DNA of 64,000 nt, from positions 25,375-89,374 of the forward strand of contig JAQXRH010000030.1 of the NCBI GenBank assembly GCA_029218425.1, written 5' to 3'. Position numbers and translations under genes: made by a program. The notes beneath the pieces were generated by a model. It was not told where the DNA came from. It was given only the letters and a program-made list of their open reading frames with translations, and ran no database searches. Below, piece by piece: positions 55,276-63,994 of the stretch. The first letter of the stretch is position 1. Every line of letters starts with the position of its first letter. Source of the DNA: Bacteroidales bacterium (GTDB taxonomy: Bacteria; Bacteroidota; Bacteroidia; Bacteroidales; Muribaculaceae).

Positions 55276-55700
55276 GATATTTCCCCTCCATTTCTTTGGC
55301 AGATTGCGACCATGTCATCCACACATTCTTGCAATGATAGTTGATGCTCTGCCTCATAATTGCCAATGGAAAACTCTAAACCCTTAAAACGTGAAAGGTA
55401 ATTGCAAGCTTCTTTTCTTGTCAGATTATATTTACGTGCAAACAGCCCGAGACTCATTACTATATAATGAACCACATCGGTCGACATCGATGGAACCGGA
55501 CGAAGATCCACTTCTGCTGATACACCAAGTGCCTCCGACAACTTATTGATAGTTGAAAAAGTAATACCTCTTCCATTCTCAATTTTAGATATCTCCGACT
55601 TGGTTACTCCTACCAGTTTCCCGACTTGTTCCTGAGTAAGGCCGAGCTCCTTTCTCCTTTTTTGAAACAGCTGCCCTATTTCATCAATTCTGTTTGCCAT
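55272..55700 (-). CDS. XRE-family regulator fused to a DUF3791-like domain
   Basis: 142 residues from the ATG at 55700 (a TTG at 55721 would add 7). Residues about 8-62 are a Cro/CI helix-turn-helix (LFQKRRKELGLTQEQVGKLV, then TKSEISKIENGRGITFSTIN). The rest (72-142, STDVVHYIVMSLGLFARKYN...) is helical and resembles DUF3791. It heads the three-gene unit, its stop overlapping the DUF3990 start. By analogy with HTH-antitoxins it probably binds its own promoter and may bind the DUF3990 protein through the C-terminal half. Confidence 0.78.
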   Translation of the reverse strand: MANRIDEIGQLFQKRRKELGLTQEQVGKLVGVTKSEISKIENGRGITFSTINKLSEALGVSAEVDLRPVPSMSTDVVHYIVMSLGLFARKYNLTRKEACNYLSRFKGLEFSIGNYEAEHQLSLQECVDDMVAICQRNGGEIS

Positions 55701-55714
55701 ATCAAATTTATATT

Positions 55715-55749
55715 TTTCCAATATGCAAAGCTAATAAAAGTTTCCAATA
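55715..55749 (-). promoter_or_regulatory. Candidate operator: two direct repeats around the XRE promoter
   Basis: TTTCCAATA occurs at 55715-55723 and 55741-55749 (plus strand), 26 bp apart. One copy lies at the expected start point, the other between the -7 and -33 elements, well placed for autorepression by the XRE protein. Confidence 0.5.
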
Positions 55750-55756
55750 ATAGCAA
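55726..55756 (-). promoter_or_regulatory. Promoter of the XRE-DUF3990-DUF3791 unit
   Basis: Minus strand TTG (55756-55754), 20 bases, TAGCTTTG (55733-55726), 26 bp before the ATG. Confidence 0.72.
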
Positions 55757-55801
55757 CAATCGGGCTATAACTTTTATTTTTACAACAAATTTAAAATCGA
55801 T

Positions 55802-55841
55802 ATTGCCAACAGACAAACCCCATTGCCAACAGACCAGCCCC
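55802..55841. repeat. 20-bp tandem duplication
   Basis: ATTGCCAACAGAC begins both copies (55802-55821 and 55822-55841); 18 of 20 positions agree. It lies 41 bp past the uvrA stop. Confidence 0.8.
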
Positions 55842-55882
55842 CCGAAATACATGCATTCCGAGTGTCATAATCACGAATACTG

Positions 55883-58693
55883 TTATTTCAACTTTTCTTT
55901 CAGGAATGCGCCGGTGTAGCTTTCGGGGGTGGCAGCTATCTGCTCCGGGGTGCCAGCGGCTACGATATTGCCGCCGCGGTCACCACCTTCGGGTCCGATG
56001 TCGATGATATGATCGGCGCACTTTATGACATCGATATTGTGTTCGATGATGACAATAGTGTGGCCCTGCGCAATGAGTCGGTTGAAAGAGTCCATGAGCC
56101 GGTTTATGTCGTGGAAATGCAATCCGGTGGTCGGTTCATCAAATATGAACATCGTGGGCTTCTGCCCCTCCATCGATAGGTAATAGGCCAACTTGACTCG
56201 CTGGTTCTCGCCGCCCGACAATGTAGATGACGACTGCCCCAATTTAATGTAACCGAGGCCCACGTCCTGCAACGGTTTCAAGCGTTTGACGATAAGCCGC
56301 TCAGTGCTCCCGTTACCTTCGCTAAAAAATTCAATAGCCTGGTTGACCGTCATTTCAAGCACGTCGAAGATGTTTTTGCCGCGGTATTCGATGTCAAGCA
56401 CATCGCGTTTGAACCTTTTGCCGTGGCACTCCTCGCAGGTGATGGCGATATCGGCCATGAACTGCATCTCGATTTTTATCACGCCCTCCCCTTTGCACTC
56501 TTCGCAGCGACCGCCCTCGGCGTTAAAAGAGAAATAGCTTGCCGGAAACCCCATTTGCTTAGCGCCCTGCTGCGAGGCAAAGAGCTGGCGTATCTCATCG
56601 TAAGCCTTAATGTAGGTGGCGGGATTGGAGCGGGTGGATTTACCAATAGGATTTTGGTCGACAAATTCCACAGCCTGCAAGCGGTGGAGGTCGCCGCGCA
56701 TGGCTTTAAAAGCGCCCGGAGCATCAGTGGGTTGCTCAAAATGGCGCAACAAAGCGCGGTACAAAATATCGCGCACCAACGTCGATTTTCCCGAGCCCGA
56801 CACGCCCGTCACCACTGTCATGATGCCGAGTGGAAATCTTACGGTGATATCTTTGAGATTGTTCTGACGAGCGCCCTCTATTTCTATGTAGGAACTCGAC
56901 TTACGCCGCACTTTGGGCACAGGCACCGAGAGCTTACCGCTAAGGTATTTAGCCGTATAACTATTCTTGGCATTCTGCATATCGGCCATAGCGCCTTGAA
57001 AGACAATCTCGCCGCCATGTCGCCCCGCCTCGGGGCCTACATCAATGATATAATCGGCGGCATTCATTATCTCTTCGTCGTGCTCCACCACCACTACCGT
57101 GTTGCCGATGGCCTGCAGATGCCTCAACACCGATATCAGTTTCTGCGTGTCGCGCGAATGGAGGCCTATGGACGGTTCGTCAAGGATATACAACGAGCCC
57201 ACCAAGCTGCTGCCCAACGACGTGGCGAGATTGATACGTTGGCTTTCACCGCCCGACAAAGTATTGGAGGCGCGGTCGAGAGTCAGATAGTCAAGACCAA
57301 CATCGCAAAGGAAACCGATGCGGTTGCGTATCTCCACGAGCAATCGCGCCGCTATCTTCTGCTCGTTGCCGCTGAGTGTAAGGTTGTCGAACCAATTCCG
57401 CAATTCCCTGATAGGCATACGGTTGAGGTCGACGATGGTCATGCCGTTGATTTTGATATTGTTGACTTCGGGGCGCAATCGTGTGCCGTGGCACACGGGG
57501 CAAACCGTCTTGCCACGGTAGCGAGCGAGCAACACTCTGTACTGTATCTTGTAGAGGTTTTCCTCAACCATACGGAAGAAGCCGTCGATACCTTCGACCG
57601 ACGAGTTGCCATGCCAGAGCAGGTGTTTTTCCGACTCCGAAAGGTCGGCGTACGGCTTATGGATGGGGAAGCCGGTCTGTGCGGCAATATGCATGAACCG
57701 GCGTTTATATTCGCCCATTTTCTCCCCTTTCCAGCAAGCCACCGCGTCCTGGAATATCGACAGCGCCTTGTTGGGGATGACAAGGTTTTCATCAACGCCC
57801 ACAATCTTGCCAAAGCCTTCGCATTTGGGGCAAGCGCCGATAGGGTTGTTGAAGTTGAACAGCTGGTCATTAGGTTCGACGAATACCATACCGTCGGCCT
57901 CAAATCGGTGGGAGAAATCGTGACGATGCAAACCGTCGGCGCTCCACACATAAAGCGAGCAACGGTTGTCGCCCTCGAAAAAGGCCGTCTCCACCGAGTC
58001 GGCAAGCCGCGACAGTTCATCGCCGTCGTCGGCCACGGCAAGGCGGTCGATAAGCAGCTGGTATTGAGTAATCTCGATCTTCTTTTTTCGAGATTTGGTT
58101 TCAGTCTTTAGGGCTGCGACGATGTCGTCGATCATTGCAAATTCCCCGTCATGGAAAAGGCGCGAGAAGCCCTCTCCGGCCAAAGTCGACAATCGGCGCA
58201 AGGCATCCTCGCCGTCGCGTATCACCAACGGCGCCGTCACCGCGATACGAGTGCCAACGGGATAGCTCTGGGCCGTGGCAATCACATCCTCTTCGGTGTG
58301 CTTCTTCACCTGCGCGCCCGACACCGGGGAATACGTGCGACCCACACGCGCGAAGAGCAACCTCAGATAGTCATATATCTCGGTCGAGGTGCCCACGGTG
58401 CTTCGTGGATTGTGGGTGTTGACTTTTTGCTCCACAGCGATAGCCGGCGGCAATCCCTTGATGAAATCGACCTCGGGCTTCGACATGCGGCCCAAGAACT
58501 GGCGCGCATAGGCCGACAAGCTCTCCACATAGCGGCGCTGCCCCTCGGCATAGAGCGTATCGAAAGCCAGCGACGACTTGCCCGAGCCCGACAACCCGGT
58601 GATTACTACAAATTTATTGCGGGGGATTTCCACGTCGACATTTTTGAGATTGTTGACGCGGGCACCCTTTATGATAATATTCTGATCAGACAT
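55883..58693 (-). CDS. uvrA: Excinuclease ABC subunit A
   Basis: A 936-residue protein with two ABC ATPase modules: Walker [15 protein letters not shown] (near 33) and [14 protein letters not shown] (near 640), two signatures ([17 protein letters not shown] and [17 protein letters not shown]), and zinc-finger cysteine pairs ([19 protein letters not shown]...CEECHGKRF). It recognises bulky DNA damage with UvrB in nucleotide excision repair. Length is normal. It is single, with its own promoter, and lies next to the toxin-antitoxin-like unit. Confidence 0.97.
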   Translation of the reverse strand: MSDQNIIIKGARVNNLKNVDVEIPRNKFVVITGLSGSGKSSLAFDTLYAEGQRRYVESLSAYARQFLGRMSKPEVDFIKGLPPAIAVEQKVNTHNPRSTVGTSTEIYDYLRLLFARVGRTYSPVSGAQVKKHTEEDVIATAQSYPVGTRIAVTAPLVIRDGEDALRRLSTLAGEGFSRLFHDGEFAMIDDIVAALKTETKSRKKKIEITQYQLLIDRLAVADDGDELSRLADSVETAFFEGDNRCSLYVWSADGLHRHDFSHRFEADGMVFVEPNDQLFNFNNPIGACPKCEGFGKIVGVDENLVIPNKALSIFQDAVACWKGEKMGEYKRRFMHIAAQTGFPIHKPYADLSESEKHLLWHGNSSVEGIDGFFRMVEENLYKIQYRVLLARYRGKTVCPVCHGTRLRPEVNNIKINGMTIVDLNRMPIRELRNWFDNLTLSGNEQKIAARLLVEIRNRIGFLCDVGLDYLTLDRASNTLSGGESQRINLATSLGSSLVGSLYILDEPSIGLHSRDTQKLISVLRHLQAIGNTVVVVEHDEEIMNAADYIIDVGPEAGRHGGEIVFQGAMADMQNAKNSYTAKYLSGKLSVPVPKVRRKSSSYIEIEGARQNNLKDITVRFPLGIMTVVTGVSGSGKSTLVRDILYRALLRHFEQPTDAPGAFKAMRGDLHRLQAVEFVDQNPIGKSTRSNPATYIKAYDEIRQLFASQQGAKQMGFPASYFSFNAEGGRCEECKGEGVIKIEMQFMADIAITCEECHGKRFKRDVLDIEYRGKNIFDVLEMTVNQAIEFFSEGNGSTERLIVKRLKPLQDVGLGYIKLGQSSSTLSGGENQRVKLAYYLSMEGQKPTMFIFDEPTTGLHFHDINRLMDSFNRLIAQGHTIVIIEHNIDVIKCADHIIDIGPEGGDRGGNIVAAGTPEQIAATPESYTGAFLKEKLK

Positions 58694-58719
58694 GGCTGCT
58701 TATATCAATTCACATTTTA

Positions 58720-58751
58720 CAAAATTACTACTTTTTGCCCACTCAGGCAAA
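58720..58751 (-). promoter_or_regulatory. Promoter of uvrA
   Basis: Minus strand TTTG (58751-58748), 20 bases, TAATTTTG (58727-58720). No LexA-like palindrome was noticed. Confidence 0.75.
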
Positions 58752-58821
58752 TAGTCGGCAATAATGCCGAGCATCTGCCGCTTTATACCGCTAAAAGTTT
58801 TTTACGTTGTAAAAAAATTAC

Positions 58822-58829
58822 TACCTTTG
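58822..58829 (+). promoter_or_regulatory. Candidate -7 element for the Fur-family gene
   Basis: TACCTTTG ending 8 bp before the ATG at 58838; the mRNA would be nearly leaderless. -33 element not clear. Confidence 0.55.
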
Positions 58830-58837
58830 TCTTTGGT

Positions 58838-59317
58838 ATGACTGACAACAAAGTTAAGACATCGGCCGTCGATACGCTTGACAGATATCTCGCTGCAAAG
58901 CATCTGCGCCGCACACCCGAGCGATATGCCATCCTTGACATGGTGCTGCGCATGAACAAGCACTTCTACATCGAGACAATCTGCCGTGCGATGGACGACA
59001 CCAACTTCCGCGTCAGCCGTGCCACAGTTTACAACGCAATACAGCTTTTCACCGAAGCCGGCATAGTGCGCCGACACCGTTTTGGCAACGAACCGGCCCA
59101 ATATGAAAAGATTGTAGACACAGCGGCTGCCAACCACCAGCACCTTGTGTGCACCAAGTGCGGGAAAGTGAAGGAGATAAAAGACCCCATCTTGCTCAAA
59201 GCCCTATCGCAGCGCAGATACCAGGCTTTTACCCCAGAGTATTTCCAGTTTTATGTCTACGGCACTTGCTCGCAATGCAGCCGACGCATGAAGCAGCGCA
59301 ACAAGTCGGACTTGTAA
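58838..59317 (+). CDS. Fur-family metalloregulator
   Basis: 159 residues from the ATG at 58838. The N-terminal winged helix (RRTPERYAILDMVLRM... SRATVYNAIQLFTEAGIVRRHRFG) is the Fur recognition region, followed by the dimer and metal domain with AANHQHLVCTKCGKVKEI and the second CxxC CSQCSRRM (structural zinc). Fur, Zur and PerR share this layout, so the sensed signal (Fe, Zn or peroxide) is undecided. A much longer in-frame reading (from 58151) runs antisense to uvrA and is rejected. purA starts 58 bp after it and may be co-transcribed. Confidence 0.88.
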   Translation: MTDNKVKTSAVDTLDRYLAAKHLRRTPERYAILDMVLRMNKHFYIETICRAMDDTNFRVSRATVYNAIQLFTEAGIVRRHRFGNEPAQYEKIVDTAAANHQHLVCTKCGKVKEIKDPILLKALSQRRYQAFTPEYFQFYVYGTCSQCSRRMKQRNKSDL

Positions 59318-59375
59318 CACTCCTTGTGATTAAAAAAACAACATAATATCCACATACACAATTTGATAGAAAAAA

Positions 59376-60641
59376 ATGAAAGTTGATATTTTGCTCGGCC
59401 TGCAATGGGGCGACGAAGGGAAAGGTAAAGTTGTCGACGTACTGACTCCACGCTACGATGCAGTGGCACGATTCCAAGGCGGTCCCAATGCCGGACACAC
59501 CCTCGAATTCGACGGCAAGAAATACGTGCTACGGTCCATACCCTCAGGCATCTTCCAAAAAGATCAAATCAATATCATAGGCAATGGCGTAGTGCTTGAC
59601 CCGGTACTATTCCAGGAGGAAGCCCAAGCGCTTGAAGCGTCGGGCAAAGACCTGCGCAAAGTGCTCAAGATATCGCGCAAAGTTCACCTCATACTACCCA
59701 CCCACCGGTTGCTCGACGCCGCCAACGAGAAGGCCAAAGGCGCCGCCAAGATAGGCACCACCGGCAAAGGCATCGGCCCGACCTACACCGACAAGGTGTC
59801 GCGCAACGGCCTGCGACTGGGCAACATGGAGCATGGCGACCTGTCGGCCTACCAAGCAGCCCGCGACCGTCACCTGAGCATCCTTGCATCCATGGGAGAG
59901 CACCCCGACATCACAGAGCTTGAAGCAAAATGGCTCGACGCAGTGAAATACATACTCACCTACGACCTCATCGACTCCGAATACTTCATCAACGGGCTTT
60001 TGAACCAGGGCAAGTCGATACTCTGCGAAGGCGCGCAAGGCACGCTTCTCGATGTCGACTTCGGTTCTTATCCCTTCGTCACTTCATCCAACACCATCAG
60101 CGCCGGGGCGTGCTGCGGGTTGGGCGTGGCGCCCAACAAAATCGGCGAGGTATTCGGCATCTTCAAGGCCTACTGCACCCGAGTAGGTTCCGGCCCCTTC
60201 CCCACCGAGCTCCACGACGAAACCGGCAAGAAAATACGCGACCTCGGCCATGAATATGGCGCCGTCACCGGACGTGAGCGCCGTTGCGGCTGGATCGACC
60301 TCGTAGCCCTAAAATATGCCATCATGATCAACGGCGTGACCCAGCTTATCATGATGAAGAGCGACGTGCTCGACACATTCCCCGAGATACGAGCCTGCGT
60401 AGCCTACGAAATCGACGGCAAGCAAGTAGACACCTTCCCGTTCACCGTCGACGACTCGCGCATCAAGCCCGTATACGTCAACCTACCCGGCTGGCTTACC
60501 GACATGACACAATTCAAGGAAGAGAGCCAATTCCCGAAGCAGTTCAGCGACTACATCAAGTTCCTTGAGCAGCAACTCGGCGTGCCCATCACCATAGTGT
60601 CGATAGGTCCCGACCGCCAGCAAACTATCGTTCGCAAATAA
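59376..60641 (+). CDS. purA: Adenylosuccinate synthetase
   Basis: A 421-residue enzyme with the GTP P-loop-like GLQWGDEGKGKVVD (8-21, catalytic Asp13), GGPNAGHT, and GTTGKGIGPTY (IMP site). It makes adenylosuccinate from IMP, aspartate and GTP in AMP synthesis. Close to the usual 420-430 residues. It lies 58 bp after the Fur-type gene; the purA-fur pairing is also seen in other Bacteroidales as I recall. Confidence 0.96.
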   Translation: MKVDILLGLQWGDEGKGKVVDVLTPRYDAVARFQGGPNAGHTLEFDGKKYVLRSIPSGIFQKDQINIIGNGVVLDPVLFQEEAQALEASGKDLRKVLKISRKVHLILPTHRLLDAANEKAKGAAKIGTTGKGIGPTYTDKVSRNGLRLGNMEHGDLSAYQAARDRHLSILASMGEHPDITELEAKWLDAVKYILTYDLIDSEYFINGLLNQGKSILCEGAQGTLLDVDFGSYPFVTSSNTISAGACCGLGVAPNKIGEVFGIFKAYCTRVGSGPFPTELHDETGKKIRDLGHEYGAVTGRERRCGWIDLVALKYAIMINGVTQLIMMKSDVLDTFPEIRACVAYEIDGKQVDTFPFTVDDSRIKPVYVNLPGWLTDMTQFKEESQFPKQFSDYIKFLEQQLGVPITIVSIGPDRQQTIVRK

Positions 60642-60667
60642 CCCCACAAACCAAATTCATCCCTACC

Positions 60668-61912
60668 ATGGCTAAAATCAAACCGTTTCGCGGCGTACGT
60701 CCGCCCCGCCAATTAGTCACCGAAGTAGCCTCTCGCCCCTACGACGTGCTTAACTCAGAAGAAGCGCGAGCCGAGGCTGAAGGCAATCCCAAGTCGCTAT
60801 ATCACATCATCAAGCCCGAGATAGACTTTGCGCCAGGCACCGATGAGCACGACCCCAAAGTCTACGACAAAGCCGTAGAAAACTTCAACAACTTCCAGAA
60901 GCAAGGCTGGCTCGTGCAAGACGATGAAGACAAATACTACATCTACGCCCAGACGATGGACGGGCGCACGCAATATGGCTTCGTCATTGCCGCCAATGTA
61001 GAGGACTACATGACTGGCAAAATCAAGAAGCACGAGCTGACACGTCGCGACAAGGAAGAAGACCGCATGAAACATGTGCGCATCAACAATGCCAATATCG
61101 AACCGGTGTTCTTCGCCTTCCCCGACAACGACGTGCTCCAAGATATCATCAATAAGGTGACGGCCGGCACTCCGGAGTACGACTTTGTGGCACCCGACGG
61201 CTTCGGCCACCATTTCTGGGTCATCTCCGACAAAGCGACAATCGACACCATCACTAAAGAGTTCGCCAAAATGCCGGCACTCTACATCGCCGACGGCCAT
61301 CACCGCACAGCAGCCGCAGCATTAGTAGGCAACGAGAAAGCAAAGAACAATCCCAACCACCGTGGCGATGAGGAATACAACTATTTCCTCGCCGTGGCAT
61401 TCCCTGCTTCGCACCTCAAAATCATCGACTACAACCGTGTTGTCAAAGACCTCAACGGACTTACCGACGAGCAATTCCTATCGCGCCTAAGCGAGAACTT
61501 TGACGTAGAGGACATGGGCACCGAGATATACCACCCAGCCCGCCTCCACAACTTCTCGCTCTACCTGAGCGGGCACTGGTACTCACTGACGCCCCACGAA
61601 GGCACCTACGACGACAACGATCCCATAGGTTGCTTGGATGTCACCGTGTCGTCCGACCTTATACTTCGCGACATACTCGGCATTACCGACCTCCGCACCG
61701 ACAAGCGCATTGACTTCGTGGGCGGCATACGCGGGCTCGGCGAGCTAAAACGCCGCGTCGACTCCGGAGAGATGAGAGTGGCATTGGCGCTTTACCCGGT
61801 GTCGATGAAGCAACTAATCGATATTGCCGACACCGGCAATATCATGCCGCCTAAGACCACCTGGTTTGAGCCCAAACTTCGTTCAGGCCTGGTAATCCAC
61901 AAGTTAGACTAA
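60668..61912 (+). CDS. DUF1015 family protein
   Basis: A 414-residue protein starting MAKIKPFRGVRPPRQLVTEVASRPYDVLNSEEARAEAEGNP, the conserved N-terminus of DUF1015, with the central motif ALYIADGHHRTAAAAL and the late VGGIRGLGELKRRVDSGE. Family members are fairly widespread, often near serA/serC, and sometimes annotated as HTH/phosphatase-like; a role as D-3-phosphoglycerate-related kinase has been suggested for some, but nothing here decides it. It follows purA by 26 bp, so the two are likely co-transcribed, and ends at a hairpin. Confidence 0.85.
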   Translation: MAKIKPFRGVRPPRQLVTEVASRPYDVLNSEEARAEAEGNPKSLYHIIKPEIDFAPGTDEHDPKVYDKAVENFNNFQKQGWLVQDDEDKYYIYAQTMDGRTQYGFVIAANVEDYMTGKIKKHELTRRDKEEDRMKHVRINNANIEPVFFAFPDNDVLQDIINKVTAGTPEYDFVAPDGFGHHFWVISDKATIDTITKEFAKMPALYIADGHHRTAAAALVGNEKAKNNPNHRGDEEYNYFLAVAFPASHLKIIDYNRVVKDLNGLTDEQFLSRLSENFDVEDMGTEIYHPARLHNFSLYLSGHWYSLTPHEGTYDDNDPIGCLDVTVSSDLILRDILGITDLRTDKRIDFVGGIRGLGELKRRVDSGEMRVALALYPVSMKQLIDIADTGNIMPPKTTWFEPKLRSGLVIHKLD

Positions 61913-61926
61913 TACGTAGCTATACT

Positions 61927-61970
61927 ACAAAGGGTGGAGCAACGGTTTTTCGGCAGCGTCCACCCTTTGT
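61927..61970 (+). terminator. Terminator after DUF1015
   Basis: Perfect 12-bp stem ACAAAGGGTGGA/TCCACCCTTTGT; loop of 20 bases, weak T-tail. Confidence 0.7.
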
Positions 61971-61978
61971 CATCTCTT

Positions 61979-62044
61979 ATAGAAAGCAAATATAGCCCTA
62001 ATAGATAGCAAATACAGCCCTAATAGGAAGCGAATACACTACTG
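61979..62044. repeat. 22-bp tandem repeat, three copies, ending at a start codon
   Basis: Units 61979-62000, 62001-62022 and 62023-62044 with the pattern ATAGnnAGCnAATAnAnCCTA; the third is diverged at its 3' end. The next gene's ATG is at 62047. Confidence 0.88.
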
Positions 62045-62046
62045 AT

Positions 62047-62673
62047 ATGACATTGTCGACCGGCCCTTTTCACGTCACAGCCACATCCTACGTACGGCGC
62101 ATACTTACGCGTTGGTCGTATCGCTATATCGCACCCCTATCAGCAGTATTCCTAAGCCTTGTCATCTTAGGCGCAGTGGTCAACGTGGCATTTTTCATTG
62201 TCGCGCTGATGTATCTATTCATCATCGTGCCCACTGCGATGATGTTTGTATACTACTATTATGCCCTCAATCCGCGCATAGCATTGCTATCGGCCTACGA
62301 CACCACTATAGCCCTCGACACCGCTACCGACAGTATAATAGCGACACTAACGCCGCCTGTAAATGAGCCCGACGATGATGACGAAAACGCCAACATCAAA
62401 AGCGGAGAAAGAGGCGATGCCGATAATAAGGGAAAAGTTGACGCCGACATGCGTCATGGCGCAACCGACCGTCCTACGCGTCAATTTTCAATTCCGATAT
62501 GCGATGTCACCGACATCGCTCCGGGGTCGCCTTTCGACATCATCGTCTACGGCAACAAGCCCGACCATATAGTCCTTATCGACAAGGAGGCATTTGCCGA
62601 CAAGGCCTCACGCATACAATTCCACAACTACATTTTTGACAAAATACATCAACCGGATAATTACCCGTTATGA
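62047..62673 (+). CDS. Two-helix membrane protein, unknown family
   Basis: 208 residues. A pair of adjacent membrane helices (YIAPLSAVFLSLVILGAVVN and FIVALMYLFIIVPTAMMFVY, about 27-70) is followed by YALNPRIALLSAYDTTIALD, a very acidic low-complexity linker (EPDDDDENANIK...), and a C-terminal domain (FSIPICDVTDIAPGSPFDIIVYGNKPDHIVLIDKEAF). The layout, two helices plus a small cytoplasmic domain ending in 'IVLIDKEAF', recalls YcxB-like proteins, but this is only a loose resemblance. Its stop overlaps the tgt start (ATGA, 62670-62673). Confidence 0.6.
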   Translation: MTLSTGPFHVTATSYVRRILTRWSYRYIAPLSAVFLSLVILGAVVNVAFFIVALMYLFIIVPTAMMFVYYYYALNPRIALLSAYDTTIALDTATDSIIATLTPPVNEPDDDDENANIKSGERGDADNKGKVDADMRHGATDRPTRQFSIPICDVTDIAPGSPFDIIVYGNKPDHIVLIDKEAFADKASRIQFHNYIFDKIHQPDNYPL

Positions 62674-63800
62674 ATTTTACACTACAAGCCACCGACAATA
62701 ATTCCAACGCCCGAGCCGGAATCATCCACACCGACCACGGCGATATACCTACCCCGATATTCATGCCCGTGGGTACTCAAGGCACAGTCAAAGCCGTGCA
62801 CCAGCACGAACTGCGCGATGACATCAAGGCCAAAATCATACTCGGCAACACCTATCACCTCTATCTTCGCCCCGGCATGGACATCATAGAACGTGCCGGC
62901 GGCTTGCATAAGTTCAACGGCTGGGAACGCCCGATACTCACCGACTCGGGAGGCTTCCAAGTGTTCTCCCTCTCGTCCAACCGTAAGCTCAAAGAGGAGG
63001 GCGCATATTTCCGCTCCCATATCGACGGGTCGAAGCACCTATTTACGCCTGAGAAAGTGGTTGACATACAGCGTTCTATCGGTTCGGATATCATGATGGC
63101 GCTTGACGAATGTCCGCCGGGCACTTCCGATCGCGACTACGCCACGAAATCGCTTGCGCTGACCCATCGGTGGCTCAAACGCGGGTGGGAGCATTTCAAT
63201 GCCACATCGCCGCGCTACGGCCACTCGCAGGCCTTCTTTCCAATAGTACAGGGATGCACCTACCCCGACTTGCGCCGGGAGTCGGCCAAGTTTGTTGCCG
63301 ACCTGGGAGCTGAAGGCAACGCCATCGGCGGGCTTGCCGTGGGCGAACCCGCCGAAGTGATGTACGACATGATAGAAGTGGTCAACGAAATCCTTCCCGC
63401 CGACCGTCCCCGCTACCTTATGGGAGTAGGCACACCCGCCAATATCCTAGAGGCCATACAGCGAGGCGTCGACATGATGGACTGCGTAATGCCCACCCGC
63501 AACGCCCGCAACGGGATGCTATTCACATCGCATGGCATCATGAACATGCGCAACAAGAAATGGGCCGACGACTTCACGTTACTCCAAGAGGACGGGCCAT
63601 CGTATGTCGACCGCACCTACACCAAGGCCTATCTGCGCCACCTCTTCATCGCCGACGAAATACTTGCGATGCAGATCGCGTCGATCCACAACTTAGCGTT
63701 CTACCTATGGCTCGTCACCGAAGCACGCAATCACATCCTCGCCGGCGACTTCCTCCCCTGGAAAAACGCCATCCTCCCCACCCTCACCTCACGGCTCTGA
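62670..63800 (+). CDS. tgt: Queuine tRNA-ribosyltransferase (tRNA-guanine transglycosylase), zinc-ligand-free
   Basis: A 376-residue TIM-barrel enzyme with ILTDSGGFQVFSLS, LDECPPG, GGLAVGEP and the nucleophile region GVGTPANILEAIQRGVDMMDCVMPTRNARNG. It exchanges guanine 34 for preQ1 or queuine in GUN-anticodon tRNAs (for example the tRNA-His encoded here). Bacterial Tgt normally binds zinc with CxCxxC...H; here the three Cys positions align with G309, S311 and D314, while the histidine (H340, IHNL) remains. Similar loss is, as I recall, seen in other Bacteroidetes. Translationally coupled to the upstream membrane-protein gene. Confidence 0.92.
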   Translation: MNFTLQATDNNSNARAGIIHTDHGDIPTPIFMPVGTQGTVKAVHQHELRDDIKAKIILGNTYHLYLRPGMDIIERAGGLHKFNGWERPILTDSGGFQVFSLSSNRKLKEEGAYFRSHIDGSKHLFTPEKVVDIQRSIGSDIMMALDECPPGTSDRDYATKSLALTHRWLKRGWEHFNATSPRYGHSQAFFPIVQGCTYPDLRRESAKFVADLGAEGNAIGGLAVGEPAEVMYDMIEVVNEILPADRPRYLMGVGTPANILEAIQRGVDMMDCVMPTRNARNGMLFTSHGIMNMRNKKWADDFTLLQEDGPSYVDRTYTKAYLRHLFIADEILAMQIASIHNLAFYLWLVTEARNHILAGDFLPWKNAILPTLTSRL

Positions 63801-63894
63801 GACAAAAACAGGTCAATATGAAAAAAAGCAGGTTGTGAGATAAAGCTTCGTAACCATCAGAATACTACTTATAAAAAATCTCGCGAAAAACCTC

Positions 63895-63934
63895 GAGGGC
63901 ACTGAAAAAGTGTTGACTTTTCAGGTTGCCCCCT
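63895..63934. repeat. Imperfect hairpin after tgt
   Basis: CTGAAAAAGT-GTTG-ACTTTTCAG with one bulge, enclosed by GAGGGCA/TGCCCCCTC. No U-run; an RNA structure or a short remnant repeat. Confidence 0.5.
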
Positions 63935-63952
63935 CCGCAGGCTAAAATTAAG

Positions 63953-63994
63953 AACTCGCCAAGTCATCAACCGATGATTTGGCGAGTTTTATTA
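63953..63994 (+). terminator. Terminator downstream of tgt
   Basis: 16-bp stem (AACTCGCCAAGTCATC with GATGATTTGGCGAGTT, one G-U), AACC loop, then TTATTATTT. Confidence 0.88.

Noticed and set aside
56423..58111. Long plus-strand open frame (562 codons) opposite uvrA
   Set aside because: It lies wholly inside uvrA on the other strand, has no family-like motifs, and uvrA is unmistakable. High GC in third positions creates such open antisense frames.
58151..58837. N-terminal extension of the Fur-type gene to 58151
   Set aside because: It would be antisense to uvrA and cross the uvrA and fur promoters; the Fur domain starts at the ATG 58838.
63895..63934. Insertion-sequence end after tgt
   Set aside because: Only a short imperfect hairpin; no transposase, target duplication or second end in the window.
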